Below are positions 10,306-19,650 of a DNA stretch of 64,000 nt, piece after piece. The position numbers and the translations under genes are program-made. The notes under the pieces are model-generated. The model was given only the letters and a program-made list of their open reading frames with translations. It did not search any database and was not told where the DNA came from. The stretch is from DATFNI01 sp963712305 (GTDB lineage Bacteria; Bacteroidota; Rhodothermia; Balneolales; DATFMH01), in NCBI GenBank assembly GCA_963712305.1, contig CAVQHI010000005.1, positions 1 through 64,000 on the forward strand, given 5' to 3'. Positions within the stretch are counted from its first letter, which is position 1, and every line of letters starts with the position of its first letter.

Positions 10306-11376
10306 TTATCCTTTAACAATATGATTAGAAACTACCGAAAGCAATGTCTTTGACCAGGTCTCAGGAGTAATTTCTCTTGCCTGAATATTCCCGTATTCAG
10401 CCATTGAAATTAATTCTAAATCGTTTAATATGATTGTTTTTTTCATCGCATTCTTCAAATCTTCGACTGATCCGGAACGGAATAAAAAGCCGTTTTTTCC
10501 ATCATCGAGAAATTTCCCGGCGGCCCCAACCTTGTCACTACAAATCATGGGTAACCCTGCAGCAGCCATTTCATGGACAACTACGCCCCATGGCTCAAAA
10601 TGGGATGGCAGTACGAAAACCCCTGTTTTCTTTATGTATTCCGGCAGGTCTTTTGGCTGAATAAAGCCAATATGTCGTAATCGGGGATTTGAAGGGGCAT
10701 TGTCAAGTAATGGACCTGTTCCAGCGCACCATAATTCCCACTCTGTGTTAGTTTCATCTAACAACATTTGGTATGCATGCCAAAGGTCGTCAATTCCCTT
10801 TTGTTCAACGTATCTACCCAAATAAAAAAAGCGATGGGGAAACAACTTCTTTTTTTCAGGTATAAACCGGTGAAAAAGAGCGTCAAAAAAATTGTAGTCT
10901 GCCGAATAATATCCCTCAAAAATATTTTCGGCGGGGAAGCCAAGCCTCAAAGCGTATTCTCTTTGCTTTTTGCCCGGAACCCACATGTAATCAAAATACT
11001 TTTGAATAGTAAATGGGCTAATCAGACTGGCCATACGCTGCCGGTAGGATCCGTTCCATGCATTGTCCATGCCACAAATAACCGGGATACTTTTTTTCCT
11101 AAACGTCTGTGAAGTTTTTAAATATCCTTTGTCTATCCAGCCACTGCAAAATATCACATCCGGATTAAACGCAGCGATATGAGCATTTAATTTTGAATCG
11201 TCGAGCTCATCACGATTAAGAACCTTAACTTTGTCGGGCCAGCTAAATTCAAAAGGCGCTTCGCTATTAATTGGCCAGCGTACAATTAAAATTTGTAATC
11301 CCGGAATTTCGCTAAGTTCCCGAATACACGACAAAAAATACTCTGCTAATTCCGTATAAAGGAAAACGATATTCAT
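10306..11376 (-). CDS. Family 4 glycosyltransferase
   Basis: A 356-residue GT-B protein beginning MNIVFLYTELAEYFLSCI. The donor-binding half begins around FFYLGRYVEQKGIDDLWHAY. The conserved GT4 acidic pair lies in FEPWGVVVHEMAAAGLPMICS, where Glu and Glu are 7 residues apart. The N-terminal half mentions no membrane segment or signal, so it is a cytoplasmic or peripheral enzyme. It follows the O-antigen ligase gene by 8 bases and belongs to the same minus-strand operon. Donor and acceptor sugars are unknown. Confidence 0.88.
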   Translation of the reverse strand: MNIVFLYTELAEYFLSCIRELSEIPGLQILIVRWPINSEAPFEFSWPDKVKVLNRDELDDSKLNAHIAAFNPDVIFCSGWIDKGYLKTSQTFRKKSIPVICGMDNAWNGSYRQRMASLISPFTIQKYFDYMWVPGKKQREYALRLGFPAENIFEGYYSADYNFFDALFHRFIPEKKKLFPHRFFYLGRYVEQKGIDDLWHAYQMLLDETNTEWELWCAGTGPLLDNAPSNPRLRHIGFIQPKDLPEYIKKTGVFVLPSHFEPWGVVVHEMAAAGLPMICSDKVGAAGKFLDDGKNGFLFRSGSVEDLKNAMKKTIILNDLELISMAEYGNIQAREITPETWSKTLLSVVSNHIVKG

Positions 11377-11384
11377 AAGAGTCG

Positions 11385-12713
11385 TTATGCATAATTTGGT
11401 GATTCCAAAACCTGAGTATCCTCTCTTTTCGAGATGAAGCGGTTATCGGTTAACAAGGCTAACATCATTAACAACTGCAGTGTGTAAGGATTGAGTGATG
11501 CCGTCAGCCATGACTCAATAAATGAAGAAAATGCTATTACGAACATAAGAGGATAAGCAAGATAGCTATTTTTTGCTGCGCGTTGAAAATAAGAAAACCA
11601 TGCAATGACAAACGTAACCAATCCAATTAATCCCGTATTTAACCAGATAGTCAGGTATGAATTGTGCGCATTCCCCTGATGGCCTAAAATGCTCAATTGT
11701 TCTCTATATTTATAGTACAGATAACTCGTATAAGCAAAACCTTTACCCAGCCAGATATGATCTTTGACATGTTGCCAGCCGAAGGCCCAAGCTATCACTC
11801 TACCGGATCCTGTCTCCAGTGTTCCTACCCGCAAATAGGCATCAAGACCCAGGGATTTAATCAGCTCAAAAAATACGGCAATCATATAGTTATATGACAG
11901 TGCCACGACCACCAGTAGTATAGCATTTAAAATATTTGAAAATTTACCAATTCGTTTAAAGGCTATAAACATGAGTATCGCGAATAGCCCACCCCTAGAT
12001 CCGGATAAAATGAGAGAAAGAAAAATGACCCCATAAACGAACAATCTGTCTCTATTTGAAAAAAGATAGCTTTTGTATTCAATTACAATAGAGAAGAACA
12101 GAAAAAAAAGGGCACAAAATAAACCAAGTCCGTCCGGGTTGCCGAGGATTCCCCTATATCTGCCGGCCAGGGTTACCAGCCCAGGCATAATAAACCGGAA
12201 AATAAAACCACTGAATAATACCCATGCAACAAAGTACACAATAAATTTTATAGCATAATCACCGTACTCCTCGTACAGCATTCTTACATAAGCGGGGATG
12301 AGCAATATGAGCATAGCGTATGAAAACGTTTTTTCAATTGCTGTAAATTTAATTGGGCTAAATGCAACACAAAAAAAGGCTACTGCAAAAAAGGGAATGA
12401 ATGGCAAATAATCACGAGATTTTGGAATCAGCCTACTATCTCTGAATAGGATAAAAATCATAAACAGCATGTACAAAACCTTCATATTTTGTGCAAAATC
12501 TGTGTAGTTGCTTCGATTATCCGATAGAATTATCATAAAAAAGAAACCAGCAAACAGTTCGATATACATGCTCTTATTGGCGAAATAAATCAATGTTAAC
12601 GGAATTACAATAAACGCAAGAGGCTTTGCGAACATGCCTACTAACTGCCACAAGAGTATTAGTAGTACAAACTGTATAGTGTTCTGACGCTCGAGCTGAA
12701 AAACAGATTCCAT
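11385..12713 (-). CDS. O-antigen ligase / Wzy-type polymerase family protein
   Basis: A 442-residue integral membrane protein with about 10-12 hydrophobic segments. A larger soluble loop around residues 285-345 holds GKGFAYTSYLYYKYRE and the HQGNAHNSYL motif, the conserved His-Asn signature of the Wzy_C/WaaL superfamily. These inner-membrane enzymes act on undecaprenyl-linked glycan at the periplasmic face, either polymerising repeat units or transferring them to an acceptor. In a locus with an ABC exporter either role is possible. It is the first gene of the minus-strand run that continues to 5712. The gene upstream is on the other strand, so its promoter must lie in 12714-13262. Confidence 0.88.
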   Translation of the reverse strand: MESVFQLERQNTIQFVLLILLWQLVGMFAKPLAFIVIPLTLIYFANKSMYIELFAGFFFMIILSDNRSNYTDFAQNMKVLYMLFMIFILFRDSRLIPKSRDYLPFIPFFAVAFFCVAFSPIKFTAIEKTFSYAMLILLIPAYVRMLYEEYGDYAIKFIVYFVAWVLFSGFIFRFIMPGLVTLAGRYRGILGNPDGLGLFCALFFLFFSIVIEYKSYLFSNRDRLFVYGVIFLSLILSGSRGGLFAILMFIAFKRIGKFSNILNAILLVVVALSYNYMIAVFFELIKSLGLDAYLRVGTLETGSGRVIAWAFGWQHVKDHIWLGKGFAYTSYLYYKYREQLSILGHQGNAHNSYLTIWLNTGLIGLVTFVIAWFSYFQRAAKNSYLAYPLMFVIAFSSFIESWLTASLNPYTLQLLMMLALLTDNRFISKREDTQVLESPNYA

Positions 12714-13262
12714 GAAATCTTTTTATCTCTAGATTAAATACTGTGGAATTGATTGTTACATACTGCAGGTCATTCAACCATCGTGAACTCCCAGTGGTTG
12801 AAAGTCATTTGACACTTACGCAACAAATTAGCACCCCCGTAATTCTCGTTGTCTGTGCGTAATTATCAAATCGGTCGACTTTTCATATTCATTTTTTACT
12901 GGTATTCATATTATTCTTGTCGCCCAGTATAGTCGTTCCTTAATTCCGTCTGCAGGATCACATCCTTAGTATGCTTTTTTATTGGCCAAGTTCAAAATTA
13001 CACATTTTTATAAGAGAGTGAGATTATTAATGCATAATATAGATGCATTTTATCCTGACTATTTTATTTTGTTGCTTGATTACTTTCTTATCATGTTTAT
13101 TTAGTTAAGTAATTACCGATAATTTTTGCACTATTTAACTTCAAAAAAACCGAGATTACACGAATGACACAGATTTTCAAAGCCTTATGATATAAAGGCA
13201 AATTAATATGTATCCTGTGTTGTAAACTTATTTCTTAATTTTTTTTTAAAAATAAATTTATT
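12714..13262. other. Divergent intergenic region of locus 1
   Basis: 549 bases between the minus-strand ligase operon and the plus-strand epimerase gene; no ORF with coding character. It is A/T-rich towards the epimerase and must hold two divergent promoters, but no convincing -7/-33 pair could be assigned. A run of 9 T (13239-13247) sits about 15 bases before the epimerase ATG. Confidence 0.5.
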
Positions 13263-14192
13263 ATGTCAAAACGAATTATTGTAACAGGTGGAGCAGGATT
13301 TATAGGTTCTGCTCTCGTGAGCGAGTTTAAGCGAAACAAATATGAATTATTTGTTATAGATAATCTTACATTCGGCAATCGTGAATTCATTGATATTAAC
13401 AATGACCATTTTTTTAAAATAGACATTTTAGATAAAAAGAAATTAAATACGGTCATCCGGCAAATACAACCAGAATGGCTCATTCACCTTGCAGCGATTC
13501 ATTTTATACCATATTGCAACCAACATCCATTTGAATCTGCTAACATTAATATACAAGGAACAATGAATGTTTTGGATGCCGCTTCAGAATGTTCATCTGT
13601 ACAAAAAATCTTTTTTGCATCGACTGCTGCAGTGTATCCAATCTATGATGAACCTGTATCTGAAACAAATGCAACGGGACCTCTGGATATCTATGGTTTA
13701 TCAAAACTCACCGGTGAGCGTCTCTGCCATGAATTCTTCTTGAAAACAGGAATACCGACTGTTGTGGGACGTCTTTTTAATGCATTCGGGCCAAACGAAA
13801 CGAATCCACATCTCATTCCTGAAATTCAAAAGCAGATTCTGGATGGGACCAGAACTATTCATCTGGGTAATTTAAAACCGAAACGTGACTTTATTCATAC
13901 TTATGATATGTCGCGTGCAATTCGAATGCTCATGGAGAATGATAACATCTCTCATGATACTTTTAATTTAGGCAGGGGTATAGAGTATTCTGTCACAGAA
14001 ATCGTAGAATCATTTGAGAGGGAGCTTGGAGAGAAAATAACGATAGAGGTTGAACAAAGCCGTGTTAGAAAAGTTGAAAGGATGCACTTGCTAGCCAATG
14101 TATCGAAACTTAAATCGGCAACAGGCTGGGCTCCCGAATGGGATATTGATCGTGGCATCAAAACATTGCTAACAAGCCATCCAGATGCCTGA
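13263..14192 (+). CDS. NAD-dependent sugar epimerase/dehydratase (extended SDR)
   Basis: A 309-residue extended short-chain dehydrogenase. It has the Rossmann motif TGGAGFIGSAL at residues 8-18, the DNLTFGN segment that binds the adenosine ribose, a serine/threonine active-site stretch (FFASTAAVYP), and the catalytic YGLSK (Tyr-x3-Lys). RDFIHTYD, near residue 205, is typical of UDP-hexose 4-epimerases and dTDP-glucose dehydratases. It most resembles the UDP-glucose/GlcNAc 4-epimerase branch, but the substrate is not fixed by the sequence. Its stop overlaps the start of the next GT4 gene by 8 bases. This two-gene plus-strand unit is flanked by minus-strand operons on both sides. Confidence 0.9.
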   Translation: MSKRIIVTGGAGFIGSALVSEFKRNKYELFVIDNLTFGNREFIDINNDHFFKIDILDKKKLNTVIRQIQPEWLIHLAAIHFIPYCNQHPFESANINIQGTMNVLDAASECSSVQKIFFASTAAVYPIYDEPVSETNATGPLDIYGLSKLTGERLCHEFFLKTGIPTVVGRLFNAFGPNETNPHLIPEIQKQILDGTRTIHLGNLKPKRDFIHTYDMSRAIRMLMENDNISHDTFNLGRGIEYSVTEIVESFERELGEKITIEVEQSRVRKVERMHLLANVSKLKSATGWAPEWDIDRGIKTLLTSHPDA

Positions 14193-15297
14193 TATGAAAG
14201 TAGCGATCTGTACAGATGGAATCTTCCCGCATTCTATAGGTGGAATGCAAAGACATTCCAAAAAGTTAATCGATACTCTCGCCTTACACCATAGAGCGGA
14301 GTGGCATGTACTGCATCCACATCAGCAAAATCTTTTCTCAAATGAGTTGATTACCGAACATATATTAGACGGAATCGATAACGATAAAAACTATTTAAGC
14401 GAGTGTTGGAAGTATTCAAAACAGGTTTCCCAAAAATTGTCAGAAATCAAGCCTGATGTGATTTATTCTCAAGGGCTATCTGTTTGGCATAATATCAGAC
14501 AATACCAACCCAAGCTAGTCATTAATCCACACGGCCTGGAACCATACCAGGGATTAACAACAAAAGACAAGTTAGTTGGTTTTCCTTTCCGTCAGGTTTT
14601 CGACTACCTTTTCAACCACTGTCATACCGTCATCTCTCTTGGCGGTAATTTAACCACAATATTAAGATCCAGAATAAAGGATTCATCCACCGCACTTTTG
14701 GAAATACCCAACGCCGTCGATTTGCCTGGTAATGAGCACCCAACATTCGGTACCCCGCCCTATCGTGTGCTGTTTGTTGGACGTCTTGCGGCAAATAAGG
14801 GTGTCCCCTATTTAATGGAGGCAATTCAAGTATTAAACAGACAGGGGTTAAGTGATAGGTATAATTATATCATTGCAGGAAAAGGGCCATTATACGATTC
14901 CTATCTGAAGCAGTATAACTATCCGAATGTGTCATTCCTGGGATTTGTATCAGACGAAGAGTTGACGAATTTGTACCAAACGTCAGACCTTTTCATCCTC
15001 CCCACATTATTCGAGGGTATGCCCACTGTTGTTTTAGAAGCCATGGCACACGGCCTGCCAATCATCGTTTCCGACGTCGGGGCAACAGCAGAGTTAGTAA
15101 ATGATGAAAATGGATATCTGATAGAAAAAGGAAATATCAGTGCAATAATAGGAGCACTAAAAAACTTCGCAGATCTGTCTACGCAAAAAAAAGAAGCGTT
15201 CGCAAAAGCGAGTCTGGCAAAAATTGAGAATCGTTTTAACTGGAAAAATGTTGCCGGCCAACATTTCAAGCTGTTTGCAAAAATAGCCGCTAACTAA
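14185..15297 (+). CDS. Family 4 glycosyltransferase
   Basis: A 370-residue GT-B transferase. The start is ATG at 14185 (MPDMKV); ATG at 14194 is an alternative, and both overlap or abut the epimerase stop at 14192. Visible are the N-terminal acceptor loop PHSIGGMQRHSKKL, the RVLFVGRLAANKGVPYLMEA donor-domain entry, and the E-x7-E element FEGMPTVVLEAMAHGLPI followed by VSDVGATAELV. It is translationally coupled to the epimerase, which probably supplies its sugar nucleotide (inference). The 3' end overlaps the convergent GT4 gene by 8 bases. Confidence 0.9.
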   Translation: MPDMKVAICTDGIFPHSIGGMQRHSKKLIDTLALHHRAEWHVLHPHQQNLFSNELITEHILDGIDNDKNYLSECWKYSKQVSQKLSEIKPDVIYSQGLSVWHNIRQYQPKLVINPHGLEPYQGLTTKDKLVGFPFRQVFDYLFNHCHTVISLGGNLTTILRSRIKDSSTALLEIPNAVDLPGNEHPTFGTPPYRVLFVGRLAANKGVPYLMEAIQVLNRQGLSDRYNYIIAGKGPLYDSYLKQYNYPNVSFLGFVSDEELTNLYQTSDLFILPTLFEGMPTVVLEAMAHGLPIIVSDVGATAELVNDENGYLIEKGNISAIIGALKNFADLSTQKKEAFAKASLAKIENRFNWKNVAGQHFKLFAKIAAN

Positions 15298-16531
15298 TTT
15301 TTACAAACATTTCTCTCGAACTCAAACTTCCAAAGGCTTCTAATATTTTACCAGCGTGTTTAATCCAAATATACTCGCTGTTAACTTTCTTTTTAAAATT
15401 TTCCGCTATCTTTGTTGCAAGCTGCGGGTTATCAAGCAACTCTTGCATAGCATCCGTCAAACTTCGAACCGTCGGCTTAACCAGCAACGCATCCTCTCCA
15501 TGGCTCATTATATCGTTTACAGGGATGTTATCCGGAGCAATAATCGGCTTTCCCATGGCACCATATTCAAATAACTTTACAGGTGATCCATACCAGTGGG
15601 ACCGGGCTAAAACGCATATATCCATGGCCTGGATATAATCATAAATTTCCACGTGCCTAACCTCTCCGGTAAAAATAATATCAGCTGCTCTCGACTGTTT
15701 GTTCGCCAGAAGTTTCAATTCATTTTCGATCTCACCGCTTCCAACGATCAAAAGCCGCGTATCTGGATCTTCGATTTCATTGAAAGCCTTGATTAATAAA
15801 TCTATCCCGTGCCAACGGAAAAATGATCCAACAAATCCAAATACTTTCTTATTCTCTAAATCAAGCTTCCTTCGGGTTTCAAAGTCATAGTTTTCACTGC
15901 AAAAATTCGACTTTATAGCATTGGGAATAACGACAATTTTATTACTGTCAATTCCCAGAACATCCATGTAATAATTTTTTAGAGCGGTTGATACAACAAC
16001 GAGCATTGTTGTTCTCATAGCCTGCTCTTGCTCTGCGGCTTTGGCTTTTTGATATAAAAGATTATACCCCTTTTCCAAAAAGGCATGTTCTTCGACGTAA
16101 GGAGAATTAACCTCTAAAATGTGAGGTATTCCCATTTGGTTTGCTACTTCGACCCCAGAAGTCTGAAGATAATTGCATCTTTCATAAATAACATCAGGCT
16201 TCCACTCAACTATGGCATCCTTCAGATCATTTTTAATTTTCCGATCGAAGTTTAACAACCTTAAGTCTTTAATACTTGACCATGCGAAGTTTGGTGTTAC
16301 TGTCTTAATAAGAGTTTTTAAAAAACTTCCATTTTGTATTTTAGCATTGTTAGGTATGTTTTGTTGAACAAACTCCTCTTCGTTTTCGCCATTAACATCA
16401 GCGACGATATATGGTGACACATCATGCCCCATACTGCGAAAAGCAGCTATCATTTCCCGCATATGAGTTCCATATCCGGTATTACTACGTAATTGTAATT
16501 GGGGATGTGGAGAATAATAGAGAATACGCAT
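15290..16531 (-). CDS. Family 4 glycosyltransferase
   Basis: A 413-residue GT-B transferase (MRILYYSPHPQLQLRSNTGYGTHMREM). It carries NSPYVEEHA in the acceptor domain, VFGFVGSFFRWHGIDLLIKA at the domain junction, and a C-terminal donor domain with SPVKLFEYGAMGKPIIAP, in which the first acidic residue of the classic E-x7-E pair is replaced. The start (16531) overlaps the stop of the upstream gene by one base, so this is an operonic gene. It is the last gene of the minus-strand run that starts near 25.9 kb, and it converges on the plus-strand GT4. Confidence 0.87.
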   Translation of the reverse strand: MRILYYSPHPQLQLRSNTGYGTHMREMIAAFRSMGHDVSPYIVADVNGENEEEFVQQNIPNNAKIQNGSFLKTLIKTVTPNFAWSSIKDLRLLNFDRKIKNDLKDAIVEWKPDVIYERCNYLQTSGVEVANQMGIPHILEVNSPYVEEHAFLEKGYNLLYQKAKAAEQEQAMRTTMLVVVSTALKNYYMDVLGIDSNKIVVIPNAIKSNFCSENYDFETRRKLDLENKKVFGFVGSFFRWHGIDLLIKAFNEIEDPDTRLLIVGSGEIENELKLLANKQSRAADIIFTGEVRHVEIYDYIQAMDICVLARSHWYGSPVKLFEYGAMGKPIIAPDNIPVNDIMSHGEDALLVKPTVRSLTDAMQELLDNPQLATKIAENFKKKVNSEYIWIKHAGKILEAFGSLSSREMFVKIS

Positions 16532-17679
16532 TATTTTGAGAGCGCGTATTTGATGACTTTCTGATATCGTTTTCGAATATAATCCGAATATTTACAAAAG
16601 TATAGGTGTGCCAGCTTATTATTTTTGACCCTACTCTCATCCGTCAACGGAATCAGATTGGGATAATTCGAACTATCTAAGACAAATCCACAATTATGTC
16701 TCGTAGTGAAACTAGTATAATCACCAACCTCACCACTTAATAACACTGGCAGACCAGAGACCAAATATTCGGCATACTTTGTAGGAGCCGCAACTTTATT
16801 TGTTACCGATTTTTCTCTGATAAGTAACCCATAATCAGCGGCATTTAATGCTTCAAAGACAGCACTATGTGGTCTTTGAGTAATAATAACACGATTTTGA
16901 TAAATATTTACTAACTCTTTCAATTCACCCGGATCTTTACTCAAGATCAGTAATTTGATCTGAGGATTGACTGAGAAATAATGATCAACCAAATGCTTAA
17001 GCATTGAGAAGGATTGCCAGCCTGCAGACGAGCCAGAGTAAACAAGAACTATATCATTTTCAGAGAAACCTAAATCGATCCGTAATTTTTCCCGCTTTGT
17101 CTGAGGTATTAACGGTTCCAAAAATTCTTCGCTTAAAGTTGTTGGAATTATAACATGATCACTGTTTTTATAGTCAAACTGTTCATTCCAATAATTAACT
17201 AATGCATCTGAAATAGACATCCTGAAATCAGATTTAAGCACTGCATTACGTTCCAAAACTTCTATTCCCCGACTAATTTTTTTGTTCTCGTTGTATAAAT
17301 ACTCTTTCCATTCTGCTGCTGTTGCACCTCTGGCATCGTATATAACCTTACGAACAATACCCTTTTTCTTTAAATTTATCATTAAATTTGTGGCGAGAAC
17401 ACCTCTGCATATGACAACCTGATTTGATAGCTGCTTTTTTAACAATTTCAGGATTAACCCATTACGTCTCCAATCCAACCGTCCTGGCCACATAGGTAAT
17501 ACTAAAGAAGTTGGCAGTATTCCTTTAATTTTATCGTACGTTTTAAAAAAATGACTAGGTGGAACTAACGCAACAAGTCTTATTGGCATTCCCAAAGTAC
17601 GACGAAAATTTATGCAAACATCCAAAACCTGGCTATGATAGACACCTGTATAGTCATCAGCCAATGTTAAATAAATCAT
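16531..17679 (-). CDS. GT4-like glycosyltransferase
   Basis: A protein of about 382 residues. The start is placed at ATG 17679 (MIYLTLADDYTGVYHSQV), just after the stop of the upstream gene at 17696; the longer open frame (MLIFSRIKS...) would overlap it and adds nothing recognisable. The C-terminal half shows a GT-B donor domain: IVLVYSGSSAGWQSFSML, IKLLILSKDPGEL, then APTKYAEYLVSGLPVLLS in place of the E-x7-E stretch. It is a divergent member, possibly related to the EPS transferases that share the KxxEYL motif. Its substrate is unknown. Confidence 0.8.
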   Translation of the reverse strand: MIYLTLADDYTGVYHSQVLDVCINFRRTLGMPIRLVALVPPSHFFKTYDKIKGILPTSLVLPMWPGRLDWRRNGLILKLLKKQLSNQVVICRGVLATNLMINLKKKGIVRKVIYDARGATAAEWKEYLYNENKKISRGIEVLERNAVLKSDFRMSISDALVNYWNEQFDYKNSDHVIIPTTLSEEFLEPLIPQTKREKLRIDLGFSENDIVLVYSGSSAGWQSFSMLKHLVDHYFSVNPQIKLLILSKDPGELKELVNIYQNRVIITQRPHSAVFEALNAADYGLLIREKSVTNKVAAPTKYAEYLVSGLPVLLSGEVGDYTSFTTRHNCGFVLDSSNYPNLIPLTDESRVKNNKLAHLYFCKYSDYIRKRYQKVIKYALSK

Positions 17680-17695
17680 CCCAAACCCTCTACTT

Positions 17696-18625
17696 TTAAT
17701 TCTTGAGAAAATCAGCAATCTTCATGCGAATAGATTCAAGTTTCGCGAAACCGACCAATTTATATAAAAAAAGATATTTCTTAGTAGTTGATTCTGAAGA
17801 TATTGGAGTAAAATCGTCACCAATTATTTCATCGAAGTATGTAAGTGAAGTTTCACGATCGATAGGATATAATGTCCTGATCTTGTCAAATAGTTGTTGT
17901 TTATACGGTTGGATGTCATGATCTATGAAATAATTATTTTTTATTAAAAAATTTAACATTTCTATTCTCAAGTCTATATATCTAATTAAATTTTCGCGAA
18001 TATTAATACTTGAAATAGAATTGCTATTAATCTTACGCATAATCGTCAATGCTGAATGATCAACATGAAAAACTGCCCCATTTTTTAACAATCTAAACAT
18101 TAAGTCATATTCTTGGCTGCTTCTCAAATCTTCCCTCCATCCACCGGAAGTCAAGACCTTGTTTTTATTCCATAAATTGGAACTTGTGTATCCCAACCTG
18201 GTTGAAAATAAACCGTACCAAACATCATCCGTAGTCTTTTGAATCATTTCAGAATCGCTTTCGCGGATAATGGTTTCAGAAATAACTACATCTGGTTTAA
18301 ACTGCTGTACCAAATTCATTTGATGCTCAACTTTATTGTGCACCATAATATCATCAGCATCAAGAAATTGAACATAATCACCCTTTGCCAAAGTCAGCCC
18401 GTAATTTCTTGCAGCATTCGCGCCTTTCTTCTTCTCAAAACCAACAATAATATTGGAATATTTTCTTTTGAATTCTTCGAGAACTCGAGCTGTTTGATCC
18501 GTTGAGTTATTATCTACACAAATTATTTCACATTGCGACCAGGTTTGATCCAACGCAGATTCTATCGTGTTATGAACAAATTCAGCACAATTGTAGCATG
18601 GAATGACAATTGAGACCAGATTCAT
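17696..18625 (-). CDS. Family 2 glycosyltransferase
   Basis: A 309-residue GT-A enzyme: MNLVSIVIPCYNCAEFV, the nucleotide site VDNNSTDQTARVL near residue 36, GANAARNYGL, and FLDADDIM as the metal-binding DxD near residue 92. The C-terminal 90 residues are helical and unassigned. It overlaps the start region of the next gene upstream by 4 bases (coupled). Cytoplasmic sugar transfer in locus 1; donor unknown. Confidence 0.9.
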   Translation of the reverse strand: MNLVSIVIPCYNCAEFVHNTIESALDQTWSQCEIICVDNNSTDQTARVLEEFKRKYSNIIVGFEKKKGANAARNYGLTLAKGDYVQFLDADDIMVHNKVEHQMNLVQQFKPDVVISETIIRESDSEMIQKTTDDVWYGLFSTRLGYTSSNLWNKNKVLTSGGWREDLRSSQEYDLMFRLLKNGAVFHVDHSALTIMRKINSNSISSINIRENLIRYIDLRIEMLNFLIKNNYFIDHDIQPYKQQLFDKIRTLYPIDRETSLTYFDEIIGDDFTPISSESTTKKYLFLYKLVGFAKLESIRMKIADFLKN

Positions 18626-19650
18626 ATAGATAATTCTTTGATTGGATCAGAATTCCAATCCCACTGCTTAGAAGGATGCCCGTGTAGAGATCTCGCTATG
18701 ATTGAATAAGTTGAATTACCCTGATACCATAAATAATCGCATTGAGATAGCAACCATAGATCAATTATACTTTCTTCAAGCATTTGCTCGGGATAATCAT
18801 ATTCCGAGGTATATCGTCCATGGTGAATTCCTCCATAAGATGGGATGGGAATTTTCTTCGGGTAGTATACAACATTATCATATTTGTTTACCCGTTCAAA
18901 CACATCGTAACTATCCGTCGCTATAAAAAAATAATATTTTTTATACTTCGGTGACCGAAGCATATTAACCAAATATTTTATCTCTCTCTCAGGTTTTTTA
19001 TCAGTATTCCTAATATGTATCCCAATCGTATTTCCTTTGAAAATATTTTCTTTTAATTTATTTATCTTATTAAGTATATCTTCTTTTAGTGCTAAGTGAT
19101 TGAGTAAATTATTTTCAATAAATGGAGGGTTGTAGTCGCAATATACCACTACATCTTCCGGATGATGAGTATCTAACAAATGACCTACCGGTAAAAAATT
19201 ATCCTCTGTTTCCTTCTTGACAGAATCTTTCACTTTCCAATAACCATAATACTTCGAAAAACTCTCTTTATTTCGTATTTTCGATAGTTTTCTTAACACG
19301 TATTCAAATTTATTAACAGGTGATGTAGTTGGTGTGTAAAACTCATACTTGTCATATATACTATTTGTAAGATCATCTCTCCAGGAAGATGGGAAATAGC
19401 TTAAAGATTTTTGGTTAGGAATATCATTTAAACTAAGAATGTGGGGTATATTTTTAAGTTGGAAATACTCATAAAAAATATTTTTCCCTTTAGGGCCAAA
19501 TAGTCCTTCACTCCAGTCAATCAAAATAACTCTTTTGGTTCTTAACGCATACTGTATAGCGTCACAAACCGAAAATAGTCGATTACCAAGTCCAGCAACT
19601 CCTTTTACAATCAGGTATTTAGTTTTCTCTCTATTTTCCATCATTTTCAC
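18622..19650 (-). CDS. NodZ/fucosyltransferase-like glycosyltransferase
   Basis: A 342-residue protein. It starts with a variant of the GxGNR nucleotide-binding loop (GVAGLGNRLFSVCDAIQYAL, near residue 16) and later has GIHIRNTDKKPEREI near residue 212. This is close to the HxRRTDK motif of the GT23/NodZ and related GDP-fucose fold enzymes, and ATDSYDVFERV follows at the expected spacing. The match rests on motifs read by eye, so the sugar (fucose or another GDP-sugar) is uncertain. Its start overlaps the next upstream gene by 20 bases. No signal peptide or membrane segment. Confidence 0.65.
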   Translation of the reverse strand: MKMMENREKTKYLIVKGVAGLGNRLFSVCDAIQYALRTKRVILIDWSEGLFGPKGKNIFYEYFQLKNIPHILSLNDIPNQKSLSYFPSSWRDDLTNSIYDKYEFYTPTTSPVNKFEYVLRKLSKIRNKESFSKYYGYWKVKDSVKKETEDNFLPVGHLLDTHHPEDVVVYCDYNPPFIENNLLNHLALKEDILNKINKLKENIFKGNTIGIHIRNTDKKPEREIKYLVNMLRSPKYKKYYFFIATDSYDVFERVNKYDNVVYYPKKIPIPSYGGIHHGRYTSEYDYPEQMLEESIIDLWLLSQCDYLWYQGNSTYSIIARSLHGHPSKQWDWNSDPIKELSI

